Assembly (NCBI GenBank): GCA_013368315.1
Contig: JAACJM010000348.1
Location: forward strand, 1 to 64,000
Length of the DNA: 64,000 bases
DNA from: Tetrapyrgos nigripes
Taxonomy: Eukaryota > Basidiomycota > Agaricomycetes > Agaricales > Campanellaceae
Reading direction: 5' to 3'
The position numbers and the translations under genes were made by a program. Of the stretch, positions 43,556 to 54,677 are shown piece by piece (within the stretch, counting starts at the first letter, position 1; every line of letters begins with the position of its first letter). Below the pieces are notes generated by a model. It did no database searches. It was given only the letters and a program-made list of their open reading frames with translations, and was not told where the DNA came from.

Positions 43556-44475
43556 TATGCATAAGTAACTAAACTTATATTATTCTAGTAACATACAAGT
43601 GAGGATCTGGAATATGTAACTAAGTCTAAGTACATATAGTGGAAGATTCTACTCTCAACAAATAAAAGTAGTTCTCAGTGCAACTGCAAAATAAAAAAAG
43701 CTGGAGTCAGTAGGGCTGCTAGGGAGGCTATGAGATCAGAGGAAACAATGTTGAAGTCAGTTGCAAAGGTGAGGATGAAACTGTTGAAGAGGCCAACTTG
43801 AGGCCAACTTACCACATTGAGGACTTCAAGATCAGACAGTCCAGCACTCACAATTGGATTCGGGCAGGTGTTATGATGTGAACAAGTTCCATGGCTACAC
43901 ACAGGCCTGGGCAGTGCACAGGCAGTACTTGCATAGGACTATATAATTATTTCTTCATCTTCATAGCAGTGTGCAGGATTGCACAGTAATGCACAGTGTA
44001 GCACAGGTATATACAGTAGATAGGTATATAAGACTTAGATACACACTCATGTACCTTAGCTTGATATTTTTGAAAACAAGGATCTTCTGACTAGTTCAGT
44101 CTTACCAATGGTACCCACAGTTTGATAACCTCCACCATTTACCTCTATTCACCACAACTCGTACCTACAACACTATGAGTATACCACAACTTTAGTTCTC
44201 AACAACCTACAATAATACTCACTGCAGCCTCTGCCCACTAGTGGCCCCTTGCAAAGGTCCTGGCATCACATGAGTCTGAGCTAACTAGCCCGAACTTGTC
44301 TGATACCTAACAGCAGGGAGGGGAATGGAGGAAGATGGTGGTGGAGGGAAAAGATGACTTCTTCTTACCAACTGCCAGCTGTCAGCCAAGTTTTGACTTT
44401 CTGCCCTCAACATGTCAATTGGCCAACCGAAAGCCTCCTGTGTGTCTTGTTTATTTTGTTCATTGATTGTTCTTT
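43556..44475. other. No gene recognised
   Basis: A minus-strand frame at 43675-43902 and others are short and without motifs. GCACAGT words recur at about 43910-44020, a weak local repeat. Confidence 0.35.
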
Positions 44476-44503
44476 CACCACCACCACCACCACCACCACC
44501 ACT
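44476..44503 (+). repeat. CAC microsatellite
   Basis: About nine CAC (ACC) units in a row. Confidence 0.9.
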
Positions 44504-44639
44504 CATGAATGCCCTCCCCCCCCTGGTCTTAGGCCTGCTCTCTCTATGACTTATAAGATGATCTATCACCAATCAGTTTGCTTCTATAGTGTCCTTCTGG
44601 TCTGTTTTGCTAACTTGCTCCTCTTTCAGGCTTATGCAA

Positions 44640-44840
44640 GGCTTATGTTGTGGTTCTTCCAGGGCTGGAGGCCCATTTTGTGCTCAAGAGTTGGACAGGA
44701 TAGGATAGGATAGTTTAGTATCTTTTGGACATGTTCAACGTGTCTTTTTGAGGTTTTTATATCAGGTTTACAGTGTATATTCCCTTAGCATGTCCAAATG
44801 TATCATTTTTATGCTATTACATGGTATCTAAGAGCTCATA
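44640..44840 (+). mobile_element. Possible copia-type LTR end and primer-binding site
   Basis: An AT-rich segment ends ATGCTATTACA and is followed at about 44821 by TGGTATCTAAGAGCTC. This resembles the TGGTATCAGAGC initiator-Met primer-binding site that follows copia LTRs, with an inserted base pair. No copia gag follows, so the call is tentative. GATAG is repeated three times at about 44698-44712. Confidence 0.3.
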
Positions 44841-45587
44841 TATCAGGTTGACTTTGCCTCACCACAGCTCTGAGGCTTCTGGAGTGAAACAATGCTCACA
44901 ACTTCAACCAGAGGCCAAAAATCTACAAACAAAAGCACCTCCAGAGGAAGAACAATGGAGCTCCAGGCTTGGCCTATGGCCCATCAAGGGGCTTGCCTTT
45001 TTTGACCGTGGGAACATCAAGTGTTGAGGGCAAAAAGTGCCCAAATCTGGCTAGGGTTGCAGGAAAAAGTCCCCTCAACTTTTTCTCTGGTTTGGAACAG
45101 GCACCTCTGAGGGGGGTGCTCAGAACTGTTCCTCACTCCACGTGATCTTGAAAACATGATTTTCAGCTAATTTTTCCACCCAATCTGCCTCTGGCAGCAC
45201 TGCCATGCCACATTTGTTGAGGTAGCCCAAAACCCCTTCTAAGTCTTCCAGGCAGGTTATAGGTGCACTATTGACTGGTTTAAGTCGGCATAGACCACCA
45301 TACCTTTTCTCCAGCATCCAGCTGAAGGCTACACGTGATTTTACCACAGGTGTGACAAACTACCCTCCAGAGGCCCCTGTTCAGAACCATCATGTGGTGG
45401 GTTAGTAACTGGTGAAAAACTTTTTGGGGAATAACTCAGAGTTTTTCCCACAACCCTAAGTCTGGCAGCCTTTTATGTAGCCAGATGCTTACTCAATGTT
45501 TCCACCTTGAGACTGGTGCTGACAGGGAACTTCAAGTCCATCCAAGTCCCATCACTTGGTAAACCAACTGACTTGCGCTATGAAGTG
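44841..45587. other. Unrecognised, possibly a gene fragment on the minus strand
   Basis: A minus-strand frame at 45120-45347 (FSWMLEKRYGGLCRLKPVN, then EADWVEKLAENHVF) has reasonable composition but no recognised family and no continuing exons. Confidence 0.3.
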
Positions 45588-45745
45588 GGTGTGGGCCAGC
45601 ACTGAAGTGTGGCTAATATGAGGCCATTGTAGTCCCAGTTTTAATGTACACATTATTTTAGTAAACTTCTTGGTACTAAAGAACCCCAATACAAATACTC
45701 AGTCTAACCAGTACATATTATTTTGTTAACTTCTGTGTATGAAAG
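45588..45745 (+). repeat. Repeat Y, copy 2
   Basis: Same order of words as 29255-29425 (GTGGGCCAGCACTGAAG to GTACATATTATTTTGTTAAC), with about 20 bp of internal differences. It overlaps the 3' end of the minus-strand hypothetical gene. Confidence 0.6.
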
Positions 45746-48272
45746 TCCTCCCATAGCCATTATTTACATCCCCTTCTTCACTGGATCTGATAATAGGATC
45801 ACAAACTTTAAATTCAAAGCCAGTGTCTCTTCTCCCAACCCATAATACCCTGCCATATACCTGACAGAGCAGATGCTCTCTGCTGGGATCTCTTCCGTGT
45901 ACATGGGCCGTGTTCCAATTGCATTCCAATCTTCGGACATAAATTGAAATCCCTTTACATTAGAACCTTTCCTAGGACATCTGTCAAATACAGGGACTGA
46001 CAAACAATTTGTTAGCCCCTTCAATCAATCAGGACAGAACAGCTTACTATGATCTGTTGCTTTTGAGTACAAGTTCATAACCGAGATCTGTGACAAGGTA
46101 TCAGATTGTTGGGATACTCCCCATTCATCTTCAGTTATGGATGAACTGTTACCTAAGGATATTGTTAGAGTCTTTGACAGTTTCAGATGCTTGAAGATAC
46201 TCACTATCTGATGTTCCAGGTGGCATGGTTGAAAAGCATACTACTCCATTTCAATATCCAAAGCCTATAAAGCCGGCTCTCCCAAACACATAGCAGAAGA
46301 AACTTGACATTGATTGGTGCTATTGGTCAACTTAGAGGAGTTCAATCTTCTTGCGCCCAGAAGACTTCTCTGGCTCCCTGATGTTCAATCCAGAGGCCAG
46401 ACCTGTAGTTAGAAAAACAGCAATACTCACAGCTGCCCCAGCATTAGTAGGTATGAGGACAAGCTTTTTTCCGGTCTTCCCTATCCCCAAGCTCTTGGAT
46501 TTGAATCATGACAGTTCTGCTCTGGCTGGGTTATAAATCTGACCATGGCTGTCAAAGAGCAGACCCAAAGCCATCAATCTGTCCAAAAATTAGGGTGTAT
46601 AAATCATCAGAAAACACACCTGCTTACTTTTGAACCTTCTTTGAAAAGGATTTCAGCACTTGCACACATAGATCCGAGAATTTCACAACTTTGACTTCAT
46701 CTGCATTTCCATTCAAAGAACGTAGCCTTGCATACCTATCATGCAACAAACAGTCAGTCACTCACTATACATATCATATTGCATGTTTAGCTTTAGCCTT
46801 TTTCTTGTCCTTTTTGGCAACACCTTTGTCGCTGAAGTAGACATCGGCGCATAGAAGATACAGAGAGTGCTTGAGGGTTGGGACTCACTGCTTGGATTTT
46901 TTGGTCTTGGAACTTGAAGGTGACTTGTCATCATTGTTCACGCTGATGATAATTAGCCATGATAAAGGTCTGTTTCCACCATTGCTTACCGTCCTCATAT
47001 CTTTTTTATCAGAGGAGAAGTAATCTCGTCATTGAGTTTCCTAGCAGAGGTGTGTTTGCTACACTGTGGAGGTTAACACATGAAAATCATAGATTACATA
47101 CACTTACCTCTTGGAAGTCAATGGCTTGAAACTTATCTCTTCTGATTTTCCAGGTGTTGCTGACATTGTCTTTGCTTTGTGGACTGGTTTCCTATGTCAA
47201 TGCAAATCAGAGCTGACACATCTGTCAATTCCAGCACACAGATCAGGAAAGCATACTCAGAACACATGTGGGGTGAGTTATCCAAATTATCTTCGCTATC
47301 ATCGACAGCCAATGATTTGGTGTTGCTTTTGACTTGCCTATGACATCAGAGGTTAGTCTAAAATACAGGCAAAACATGGACTTAATTCTTACCTTCTGTC
47401 TTTCTTCTTACCAGAACTGGTGGCTGTCTTCTGGTATTGGGTAGGATCCTCTCCAGCATCATCAACAACAGTGGACAATGTCAGTTTAGATTTGGAATGC
47501 CTGATATGTGTGCAATGCAGAGTTAGTGATTCCATACTAACCAAATGTTCATACATCTTTACCTTGGCATTGGTTCTAGCAAAGAAGATTCAGGTGCATC
47601 TTCTGGGTCAGAAAGCTCTACCCATCCCTTCCATTTCATCTTCTTGCCCTGCACCCTATCCAGCCCATAACAGATTTCAGTACACAAAAGTCACAGTACA
47701 CACTGTTCTGACTTTTCACTAGCAATGGCATCTGACTTCCTCCATTTAGGTTGAACCCTCGTTGCAACTGGTTTCCTACAGGAGATGAATCCGAATAGTT
47801 AGCCCATCATTGATGATTAACATTAAGCCACATACTGTGCTCGTAATTTTCTTCCAGCTTTCTCCGTATATCCCACATCTGAGCTGTTGATAGGTTTTTA
47901 GTACGAGAATAGAGGAATGTAATTAATAATATTATGGACTTGTCTGTGTCTTCAGCAGAAGAACGTTCATGGTCTTCTGAAGCATGATGACAGGGTTCGT
48001 CTGAGCTGTAGCTCTGATTCACAGGTTGTTTCCTTCTTTGTATGAAAATCAGCAAGCTTTTAGTTAATCTTGTAAACAGACAGGTGACATGTTAGTCACT
48101 TCTATCTGCATTGGAATCTGTGCTTGATTCATCACTCTCCACTTCTACCACTTCATTGTCAATGTATGATGGAGGAGAATTGTAATGTGTTTGACATTTT
48201 CTGTTAAGAGTCAGAATGTAGAAGGCTGGTGAGAAGGTAGCGATTTACAGACTTGGAACTTTTGGGCGTCAT
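45726..48272 (-). CDS. Multi-exon hypothetical protein
   Basis: Not recognised. From a possible ATG at 48272 (MTPKSSK) small exons read on the minus strand. In order they give an acidic stretch with VEVESDESSTDSN (about 48150-48110), SYSSDEPCHHASEDHERSS (about 48010-47955), KMKWKGWVELSDPEDAPE (about 47645-47595), SKSKLTLSTVVDDAGEDP (about 47500-47445) and SGKKKDR. Then come a Lys-rich KKDKKKAK segment (about 46820), RYARLRSLNGNADEVKVVKF (about 46740-46680), DSHGQIYNPARAEL (about 46560-46515), and finally FQFMSEDWNAIGTRPMY (about 45945-45890). Splice-like CAG and GTAAG words separate them. Composition suggests a nuclear, disordered protein. It could be a host gene or carried by a transposon; at least one in-frame stop (near 46508) suggests decay. 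Confidence 0.4.
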
Positions 48273-48604
48273 TTCTGGTTGATTAATCAGAGCCTTATGC
48301 CACTATAAATATAGCAGTGAAAACTGGAAATCCTCGAAGACCATAAGATAAAAGCTCCAAGTTGTACTGGAGAGTGATCAATACAATTCTCAGGATGATT
48401 TGTTCAGCGCGTCACAGATGTCTGAGTTGAAAAGGAGAGTGATCATTATAATTCTATTGGATGACTTGTTGGGTGTGTCATAGAACTCGATTTCTGCACA
48501 TAATAAGTCATAAGATATGTTGATATAATCACCAAAGTCTCAAACTTGAAAAAACTCCAACAGTCAAACAGGAGTTCCGCTCTCAGGTACTGATAGCTTG
48601 ATCG
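48273..48604. other. No gene recognised
   Basis: The sequence contains a diverged pair GGAGAGTGATCAATACAATTCTC (about 48370) and GGAGAGTGATCATTATAATTCTA (about 48433), about 63 bp apart, followed by similar GATTTGTT and GACTTGTT words. This is a short tandem repeat; nothing else is seen. Confidence 0.45.
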
Positions 48605-48690
48605 TTTCCTCTTGTCATCTAGTGAAGTGGTAAATGGTGACGTTCAACATGGTATGAGGATCGAAGTCCTGATATCATTGACGCTCCCAG
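48605..48690 (+). repeat. tRNA-derived (SINE-like) unit
   Basis: TAGTGAAGTGG (about 48620) matches an A box and GATCGAAGTCC (about 48659) a B box with a GAGGA/TCCTG-like T stem. Spacing suits a pol III promoter. The acceptor stem is not formed, so a SINE head is preferred. Confidence 0.5.
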
Positions 48691-49146
48691 ATCCCAAGGT
48701 TGAGGAGAAAAGTAATGATTTGGAGCATAGGGTGTAATCCAACTCCAGTGGGGTTTTCAAAATTGAAGATAGATTGGATTGTGGTGCCATTTAACAGCAT
48801 ATGTTGATGAACTCCAATTGTACTCCTTAATATTGCTGGAGCAAGTGAGATGATGAGGAGTTGGTAGCGATGATGATGAGTTGGTAGTCCATGAGAAGAA
48901 AATTGCCTATTTGGATTTAAGGCTCTGAGTGTTCAAGCACTCTCTGTCACCTTCTTGATGAATGAATACTACCAGGAAGAATTCACCAGTAAGCCTAATT
49001 CCTAATTGCTGTTGAGAATCTGCTGAATATGTTTATCCAGAGGCTCTTCATCGAGAGAAGGTTGCAAATGGTGGCTTAAGTCCTGTCACTTTGACTCAAG
49101 TGAGATCGTTCTCACCATTCCACGCAAAGTTTGTAGTGATTCTCAT

Positions 49147-50114
49147 CAGGTGTGTAACTGGACTGTCAAAGTGTCAGTACCCACATATGGCACACCTCCT
49201 GTTCCCCGACTTAGTTGGCACAATAAAGATGGATCACTAGAGGAAGTCATTCTTACGCTACAAGGAATCCTCACTGACAAGTGTATTCCACCTGTTAAAC
49301 CTGTGCAAATAACTTGTTATCCACACTCATGATCTGTCAGTGAGAATTCTACTTGCAATGTTGCAAGCTTCTTGAAACAAGAGGTACAGATCACTGGTCT
49401 AGGCAGCTCATCTTTCACAAACACCATCGAATCCATTCGATCCATCTACCACATGTGCCAAAGATGTGTACCAGAGGGTGAGCTTGAGGAAAACAGTGTT
49501 ATCACCAATTTCCACTCACATACTGTGCTCACATTCAGCAATCGGTAGGAGGATCCAAAGGGTCTATTGACAGCGCTTAGACGTGATAAATATTTTCACT
49601 CTGAAGAGAATATTGTCAAATACTACCAGCGCATCCATGTAGTTTCTAGAATTGAGGGCAGGTATGTGATGTACATCTGTATTTTTTTTTCCTCCATCAC
49701 TTGATCTGCATAGATATACATTTTTTTAGGATGGAATTGACTGATCCTATAGCATTCCATGTTGGCGATATTGTCAAGATTCAGGTATCATTTTTGCTTA
49801 TTCCAAACACTGGGCAGTCGAAGATGATTGGCATCTTATGAGCATTGACAATGCTGGATATGAAACACAAGCTAGTCAGTACTTCAATGCATCCCTCTCT
49901 TAATCCCATTCATATTTTCATTCAGGAAGCAATAGAAGCCAAAGAATCTGCACAACAATTGCTGAATTCTTATCAAGCAGCTCCAAGCAGAATTAAACGC
50001 AAAGTCAGTTACAATTGTTCCAATGATGATGACGAGGTCAATCCAGAATCTGGTTATGACAGTGCAAGTGAAGGAGAATCAGGTGATGTGTGGGAAAAGA
50101 TTGTTCGGAGATGA
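49147..50114 (+). pseudogene. Unknown repetitive ORF (copy 2), decayed
   Basis: One long plus-strand reading runs from NWTVKVSVPTYGTPPVPRL through LEEVILTLQGILTDKCIPPV (similar to 22530-22630), VASFLKQEVQITGLGSSSF, YHMCQRCVPEGELEENSV and LLTALRRDKYFHSEENIVKYY. An intron at about 49662-49730 leads to MELTDPIAFHVGDIVKIQ. A further exon ends in KAKESAQQLLNSY-like and acidic ESGYDSASEGESGDVW text, with the stop at 50114. A TGA at 49331 and a TAG at 49548 interrupt it. I recognise no domain. Two copies in transposon-rich DNA suggest a mobile origin. Confidence 0.45.
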
Positions 50115-50603
50115 ATTCAAGTGCTGACATTGGATCACGATGGGTCGCAATAGACAAAGTATTTAATCAGTATCTCAAAGTGTACAATTACATTCCAATG
50201 CCTCAAGAGTTTTTTATTCATTGTTCTGTCATGCATATCGTTTCTCGAGGTCCAGGCCAGGTATGATTCTAATTGGTGGCTCTGCAAGTTGTACTGAGGT
50301 CCCCATGCAAAGTCACTAGGAGACAGTGCTGATCTTGTTGTCTTTCCCACTCCAGGCCAGAAAGAATCTTTCAATGCTGCAGCTTCAGCCTTCAGAGCAA
50401 TGGTAGATACTGTTTTTATAGTATGTTATCTCTCTAACATGCACATTATGCAGAGCAGGAATCACAATATGTGGGGTGCTTGCAGCAACGTAGAACATCC
50501 TCTCATTACTCTCAACCTTTGAACCAATACCAAAGTACACTCTATCAACTATTGTCTATCACACACAGTACTAATTAACAGCAGGTTTAGATGGATCCTA
50601 GTG
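50115..50603. other. No gene recognised
   Basis: The segment between the unknown ORF and gypsy B shows no motif. Gypsy B ends here abruptly within its RT domain. Confidence 0.4.
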
Positions 50604-52520
50604 TCAATATTCCAGCAATTTTAAATTGATAGCATGATCCCATTTGCCATGTTCTGGTAGTTGCTCTGAAGTTTGTTTATCAAAGACTTGTAGAAATTGG
50701 TGATATTGAGATGGAATCTTATCTGTTAATGGAGTATCCTTCACTATCTCTTGAGCTGCTTCTGCCAGTTCTTGTGCTTTGGTAAATCCAGCACAAATGT
50801 GAACATCTAGGTGTTCAGATGAATATGGATCTCGCACCAGGTATGGTTCTTTCTTTTGAAGAAGAGTTTCCATAATTTCTTGTTCCCATTCATTAGGGAT
50901 GTTCATCTGACCATCATCTTCTTCAGTGAAAATCAATGTAGTTCCAGAGGTACAATGAAAAGATTGAATAGGGGTCCAACATCTTCGGCCTGCAACCTTG
51001 GGTTGTACAATTGGTTTACATCATCCAATTGGTTCTGTCTATTTCATGTTGTAATCCTTGTGATGAGCTTGTGGGTCAACTGTGACTGGTTTTGGAATTT
51101 TGGGTTTAGTGTGTAAGTTGAGGAGTGGGGGGTTCTTCAAGGTACATGTTTCAGGGCATCTGGTGAGGTTTACTCATGAAAATGACCAGTCTATGTCCAA
51201 TTGGTACCAAGAGTTACATCATGGTCTCCAATATTCATAACATAGAACTTGGCATCTTCTTTGTGATACAACTTCCTGTCCTGAGAGTAGATGTAGAGTT
51301 TCTGAACAGTGTAGTGATGTACCCATCCCATAACATTCTCAGATCCATCAACATCATGCACAGGAAAGGGATTTTTGATAGGGCGAAGGGTCAAGTGGTT
51401 TTCTTGTGTGTATTGAGTGTTGATAATAATTCCTTCTGCGCTGATGTCTATTAAGGCTGTTGCATCGATTTTTCTGCCAGTGATTTTGCCAATGAACTCA
51501 GTTTGAAGTGTTATTGAGGGTACCTGTTGGTTATGAGTAATTGCCAACATTTTTAATTCTCAAGGAAAGATATGCTCACAATAGGAGGACAACACATGAT
51601 ATTGATTGTTCATACAATGTCTGGCATACTGTACAACTCCTCCTGACAATGAAGCAGGGGAGTAATTCAAAAATCCAATTTTGCAATAATGTCCTTCAAA
51701 TATACAACAGCTCATTCTTTCTCTTCTTCTTCCAAACTCTTTACTCTTCCCACCATGTCCAAAATGTCTTTGATCATATCACAAGAAGCAGATGTGAGCA
51801 ATGTTTGAGCTACTGTTACAGGTGTTGAAATAGAAGACAAAGAAGAAGTGGCATTAGCTGTCCTGACTGCTCATGGAGGGAATGAATGAGGGGTATTTTG
51901 AGATAGAGGCGACCTCAGGGTGTTGTTTGGGAATATGGGGCAGTCAGAGCTCATGTGGCCTTGCTGCCTGCATGCAAAGCATGCTCCTGATTTATGAATT
52001 CATTCCCTTTCTTTGGGTGTCAGTTTGGGTAGAGGAGTGAAAGCTGATTGAGCACCTGGTTCTGTATTCATTAGTGTGTTAACACTAACTGTTGTTCGTC
52101 CCTGAGATGGGCCTGGATTAGAATTCATTCTGGACAAGGAAGGGGGTTCCAATGTTTCCTTGCCCATTCACTAAGATACTGCAAGTGAATATCCAGTGTC
52201 CTCTCTTTGTACTCCTCAAAACTCTTCAGCTTTGGCCAAGTCTTTCCAATGTCTTCTCACAATTTATCAGGGAGACCATCTTGGTAAAAGGTCAAGAGTA
52301 CGGTGTCATTGTAGTCTGAGTCACCCCCATAAGTGCTGAAAAGGATATTGTACTTGTCCAGATCTGTCCCTTGCATCCTTGCATTCTTAATCTTCCCTCG
52401 AGCTTCCTTGTCTGCAGCGATAGCTTTAAAATCCTTCTTGAACTGATCTTTCACTGTTTTCAATGTGATCCATTGCTCCCCTCCTTCTGATACATCTTCA
52501 TCTTCCAAATCCTCATCACA
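50604..52520 (-). mobile_element. Ty3/gypsy retrotransposon B, downstream part
   Basis: On the minus strand: the later half of gag (52508-52257, VKDQFKKDFKAIAADKEARG), the gag C-terminus with a decayed knuckle (about 51980-51940), protease (51550-51191, with ATALIDISAEG where DSGA is usual), a linker and the first part of the RT leader (50936-50604, ending at GKWDHAI). It is 3'-truncated. It is closely related to element A (shared words TNWL, VAGRRCW, FTEEDD, TSEQLPE). Stops include a TGA at a position read as Arg in element A (FS-R-VD). Confidence 0.88.
51191..51550 (-). pseudogene. Gypsy B retropepsin-like protease
   Basis: A 119-codon frame matches 25070-25440 of element A along its length (NQQVPSITLQTEFIGKITG, MGWVHHYTVQKLYIYSQDRK, GDHDVTLGTNW). 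The catalytic D-S/T-G is altered to D-I-S-A, so the enzyme would be inactive. Confidence 0.8.
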
Positions 52521-53155
52521 TCACAAAAATGTCTGAAAACTTTTAGGCAATATAATGTACCAAAATACTAGTGAGATGTTACCTGTGCATATAATGTACT
52601 GGGCCAAAATTATGTGGCATTGGAAGTATGGGAATTAAGAGGGAGGATTGTAGGCAGATGTAAGAAGGCCAAAATGATTTTGAGTTGTTACAAGCCCTGA
52701 TAATAACAGGGGGTGTCCTGGTAAGCTCTTAAAATGTCCCATTATATTCTTGGACATTATAAGGATGTATAAGGATAAGGATTCTTAGATTACTTAGAAT
52801 CATTTTGTTACTTATAAGAGTTGGAAATTATTGTACTCCTTATATCATTCCAGGTTTCTATTGGGCTCTTATGAACAGTTGCAAGAAGGCAAATGAATTT
52901 TTCAGAATACTAAGGCACTAATATTCTTCCATTTTTACGGAATTATCAACTAACAATTACTCACAGTCCATTTCCCTCAGCCACTTTCAGAAATTAAGAT
53001 GATCATTCAGCAAAGCCCAGAAACAGAACCACTCACACCATTCATACCTCCAAGTCCTCCAATTCTCACATGCCCTTATGACCTTACTTACCTGACGAGT
53101 CTATCACCTTCCAACCAGAACCCGAGGGCCAGTGTGACTGGCTGGGTGTCTTTTA
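52521..53155. other. Start of a ~4.3-kb interruption of gypsy B gag
   Basis: Gag of gypsy B stops at about 56815 and resumes at about 52510, so the DNA between is inserted. Weak inverted ends CCCTGATA (52696) and TATCAGGG (56802) might mark a host element. No coding region is recognised in this part. Confidence 0.4.
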
Positions 53156-53405
53156 CTGTACCATTTTGTTCAATTCACGACCTTGTCTCATGAACTTTTT
53201 TTTTCACAAATTGGGGCCAGTGACCTAGGACACAGCAGAAATTTTCGTGAATTTCACGGAAAATTTGCCTTTTTGGGGTGATTTTGCGATGAGTTTTACC
53301 TGTCCTTTTTGTGTCCGAGCCGTTATGACCTCAGGCAGCCCGAAAAATTTCGCAAATTTTGGGGGGATGTGACTGCGGATTCGCGAATTGAATGAAATGG
53401 TACAG
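53156..53405. mobile_element. MITE family 1, copy b (250 bp)
   Basis: TA-flanked (53154-53155 and 53406-53407). The ends are CTGTACCATTTTGTTCAATT and, reversed, CTGTACCATTTCATTCAATT. The body contains palindromic GAAATTTTCGTGAATTTCAC-type words. Unlike its surroundings it retains many CpG sites, suggesting later arrival. Confidence 0.85.
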
Positions 53406-54155
53406 TATACTGTTGACATTATTCAAGGTGTGAAGAATATGGACTAATGCAAAGGTGGCCCAAAAAGAGGAAGGAGACACATGCAAAAGGGTTTGCGTGT
53501 GTCTTCACAAGGAGGAACACAAGCATGTTATAGTTACATTCAACAAAGTGCACGCATTCCTTCCTTCTCTTTTGGAAATATCACAAGCCAATCTATTCTC
53601 AAGTATTACATAGATCTCGGTTGCTGCGATGCTGGGCCTTGGTCCAAGTTCTGAAGAGCAGTCAAGGCTGCTGAAAAGGCTAAACCTAAGAAAGCTACAT
53701 TCGTCATCTCTGCTCAAAACTGCAGAAATGTGTCAAGACTCGAGACTCAATGTAGACATGGCACATTGGTTGACACATTGTGTTGACATGTCAGTTGCCC
53801 ATCAGTGTCCTGTCAACCCACTTCTTCGCTCTCTTGCTCTCCTTTCTCTCATTATTTCTGCCCTTCCTTATATACTCAGACTGATGATTGTATTCCTTTA
53901 CCTCACACATCCATCTTTGTCATGGGTCTTGAGACAAATGAGCAATGGCTTCATGGAATTCCACATGATAACCATCTGTTTCAGACAAAATCACAGCTGA
54001 GCAAGCAGAGGTAGGCGAGAGGATTTCCTTGATTTTTAGATGTATCGGGACTTTTCTGAGTGGTAATTCCAACCAAATGTCGACTTTAGTGAGTCTTCTG
54101 TTTTGCTTAGTTTTATGGCAAGCTTACATTGTGCCCCAGACTGAACTAGTGAACT
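53406..54155. other. No gene recognised
   Basis: A plus-strand frame at 53629-54000 is open but low in information content and without motifs, and I leave it uncalled. Confidence 0.35.
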
Positions 54156-54677
54156 GCAGGGGTATCCCCTGGGTATTTTTGGCCAGACCTGTACCCCTAC
54201 CCATGAAAACCTGTACCTGTAAGAGGGTTACAGGTTTTTGGGGGGTTTGGCAGGTACAGGTACGGGTATGGGTTGATACCTATGGGGGATAACCCCTGCT
54301 CCCTAAGCATGTATGTAGTATATACTTATTAGTACTACATACTTACCATCAAATGTTATTTGTTATTGACAAGATAAAGTGATTTTTCGTTGCACAAGTG
54401 TTCAGCCACAGTCTTTAGGGTTTGCAGCTGTGTGAAAATTGGCATGTCACTTGCCGTTCACATGGTGAGTCCATAAAATCATTTTTATCAATGAATCATT
54501 CAAATTTACTACACAAAATGCATCAAAGATACTACAAACTACTAGTAAAATATTCTGGATGGCAGGTAAAGCGGGTCTGCTCTATGGGTATGGGTCAGCA
54601 CAGGTTTTGAAATCCGGACCCGTACCCTTACCCATGAGACCCCTACCCATGACCCCCCATGACCCCCAAACCCCTGC
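54156..54677. mobile_element. TACCC-rich palindromic MITE-like element
   Basis: GCAGGGGTATCCCC at 54156 faces GGGGGATAACCCCTGC ending at 54299, with inner complementary CCTGTACCCCTACCCAT and ACGGGTATGGGT tracts, forming a long hairpin. A further ACCCCCAAACCCCTGC ending at 54677 and a GGGTATGGGT / CCCTTACCCAT pair around 54587-54637 suggest that the whole 522 bp is one element with an internal hairpin. Confidence 0.6.

Noticed and set aside
53629..54000. A 123-codon plus-strand protein
   Set aside because: Leu/Ser-rich with no motif, no homologous second copy and no splice context; it lies in an insertion full of non-coding elements.
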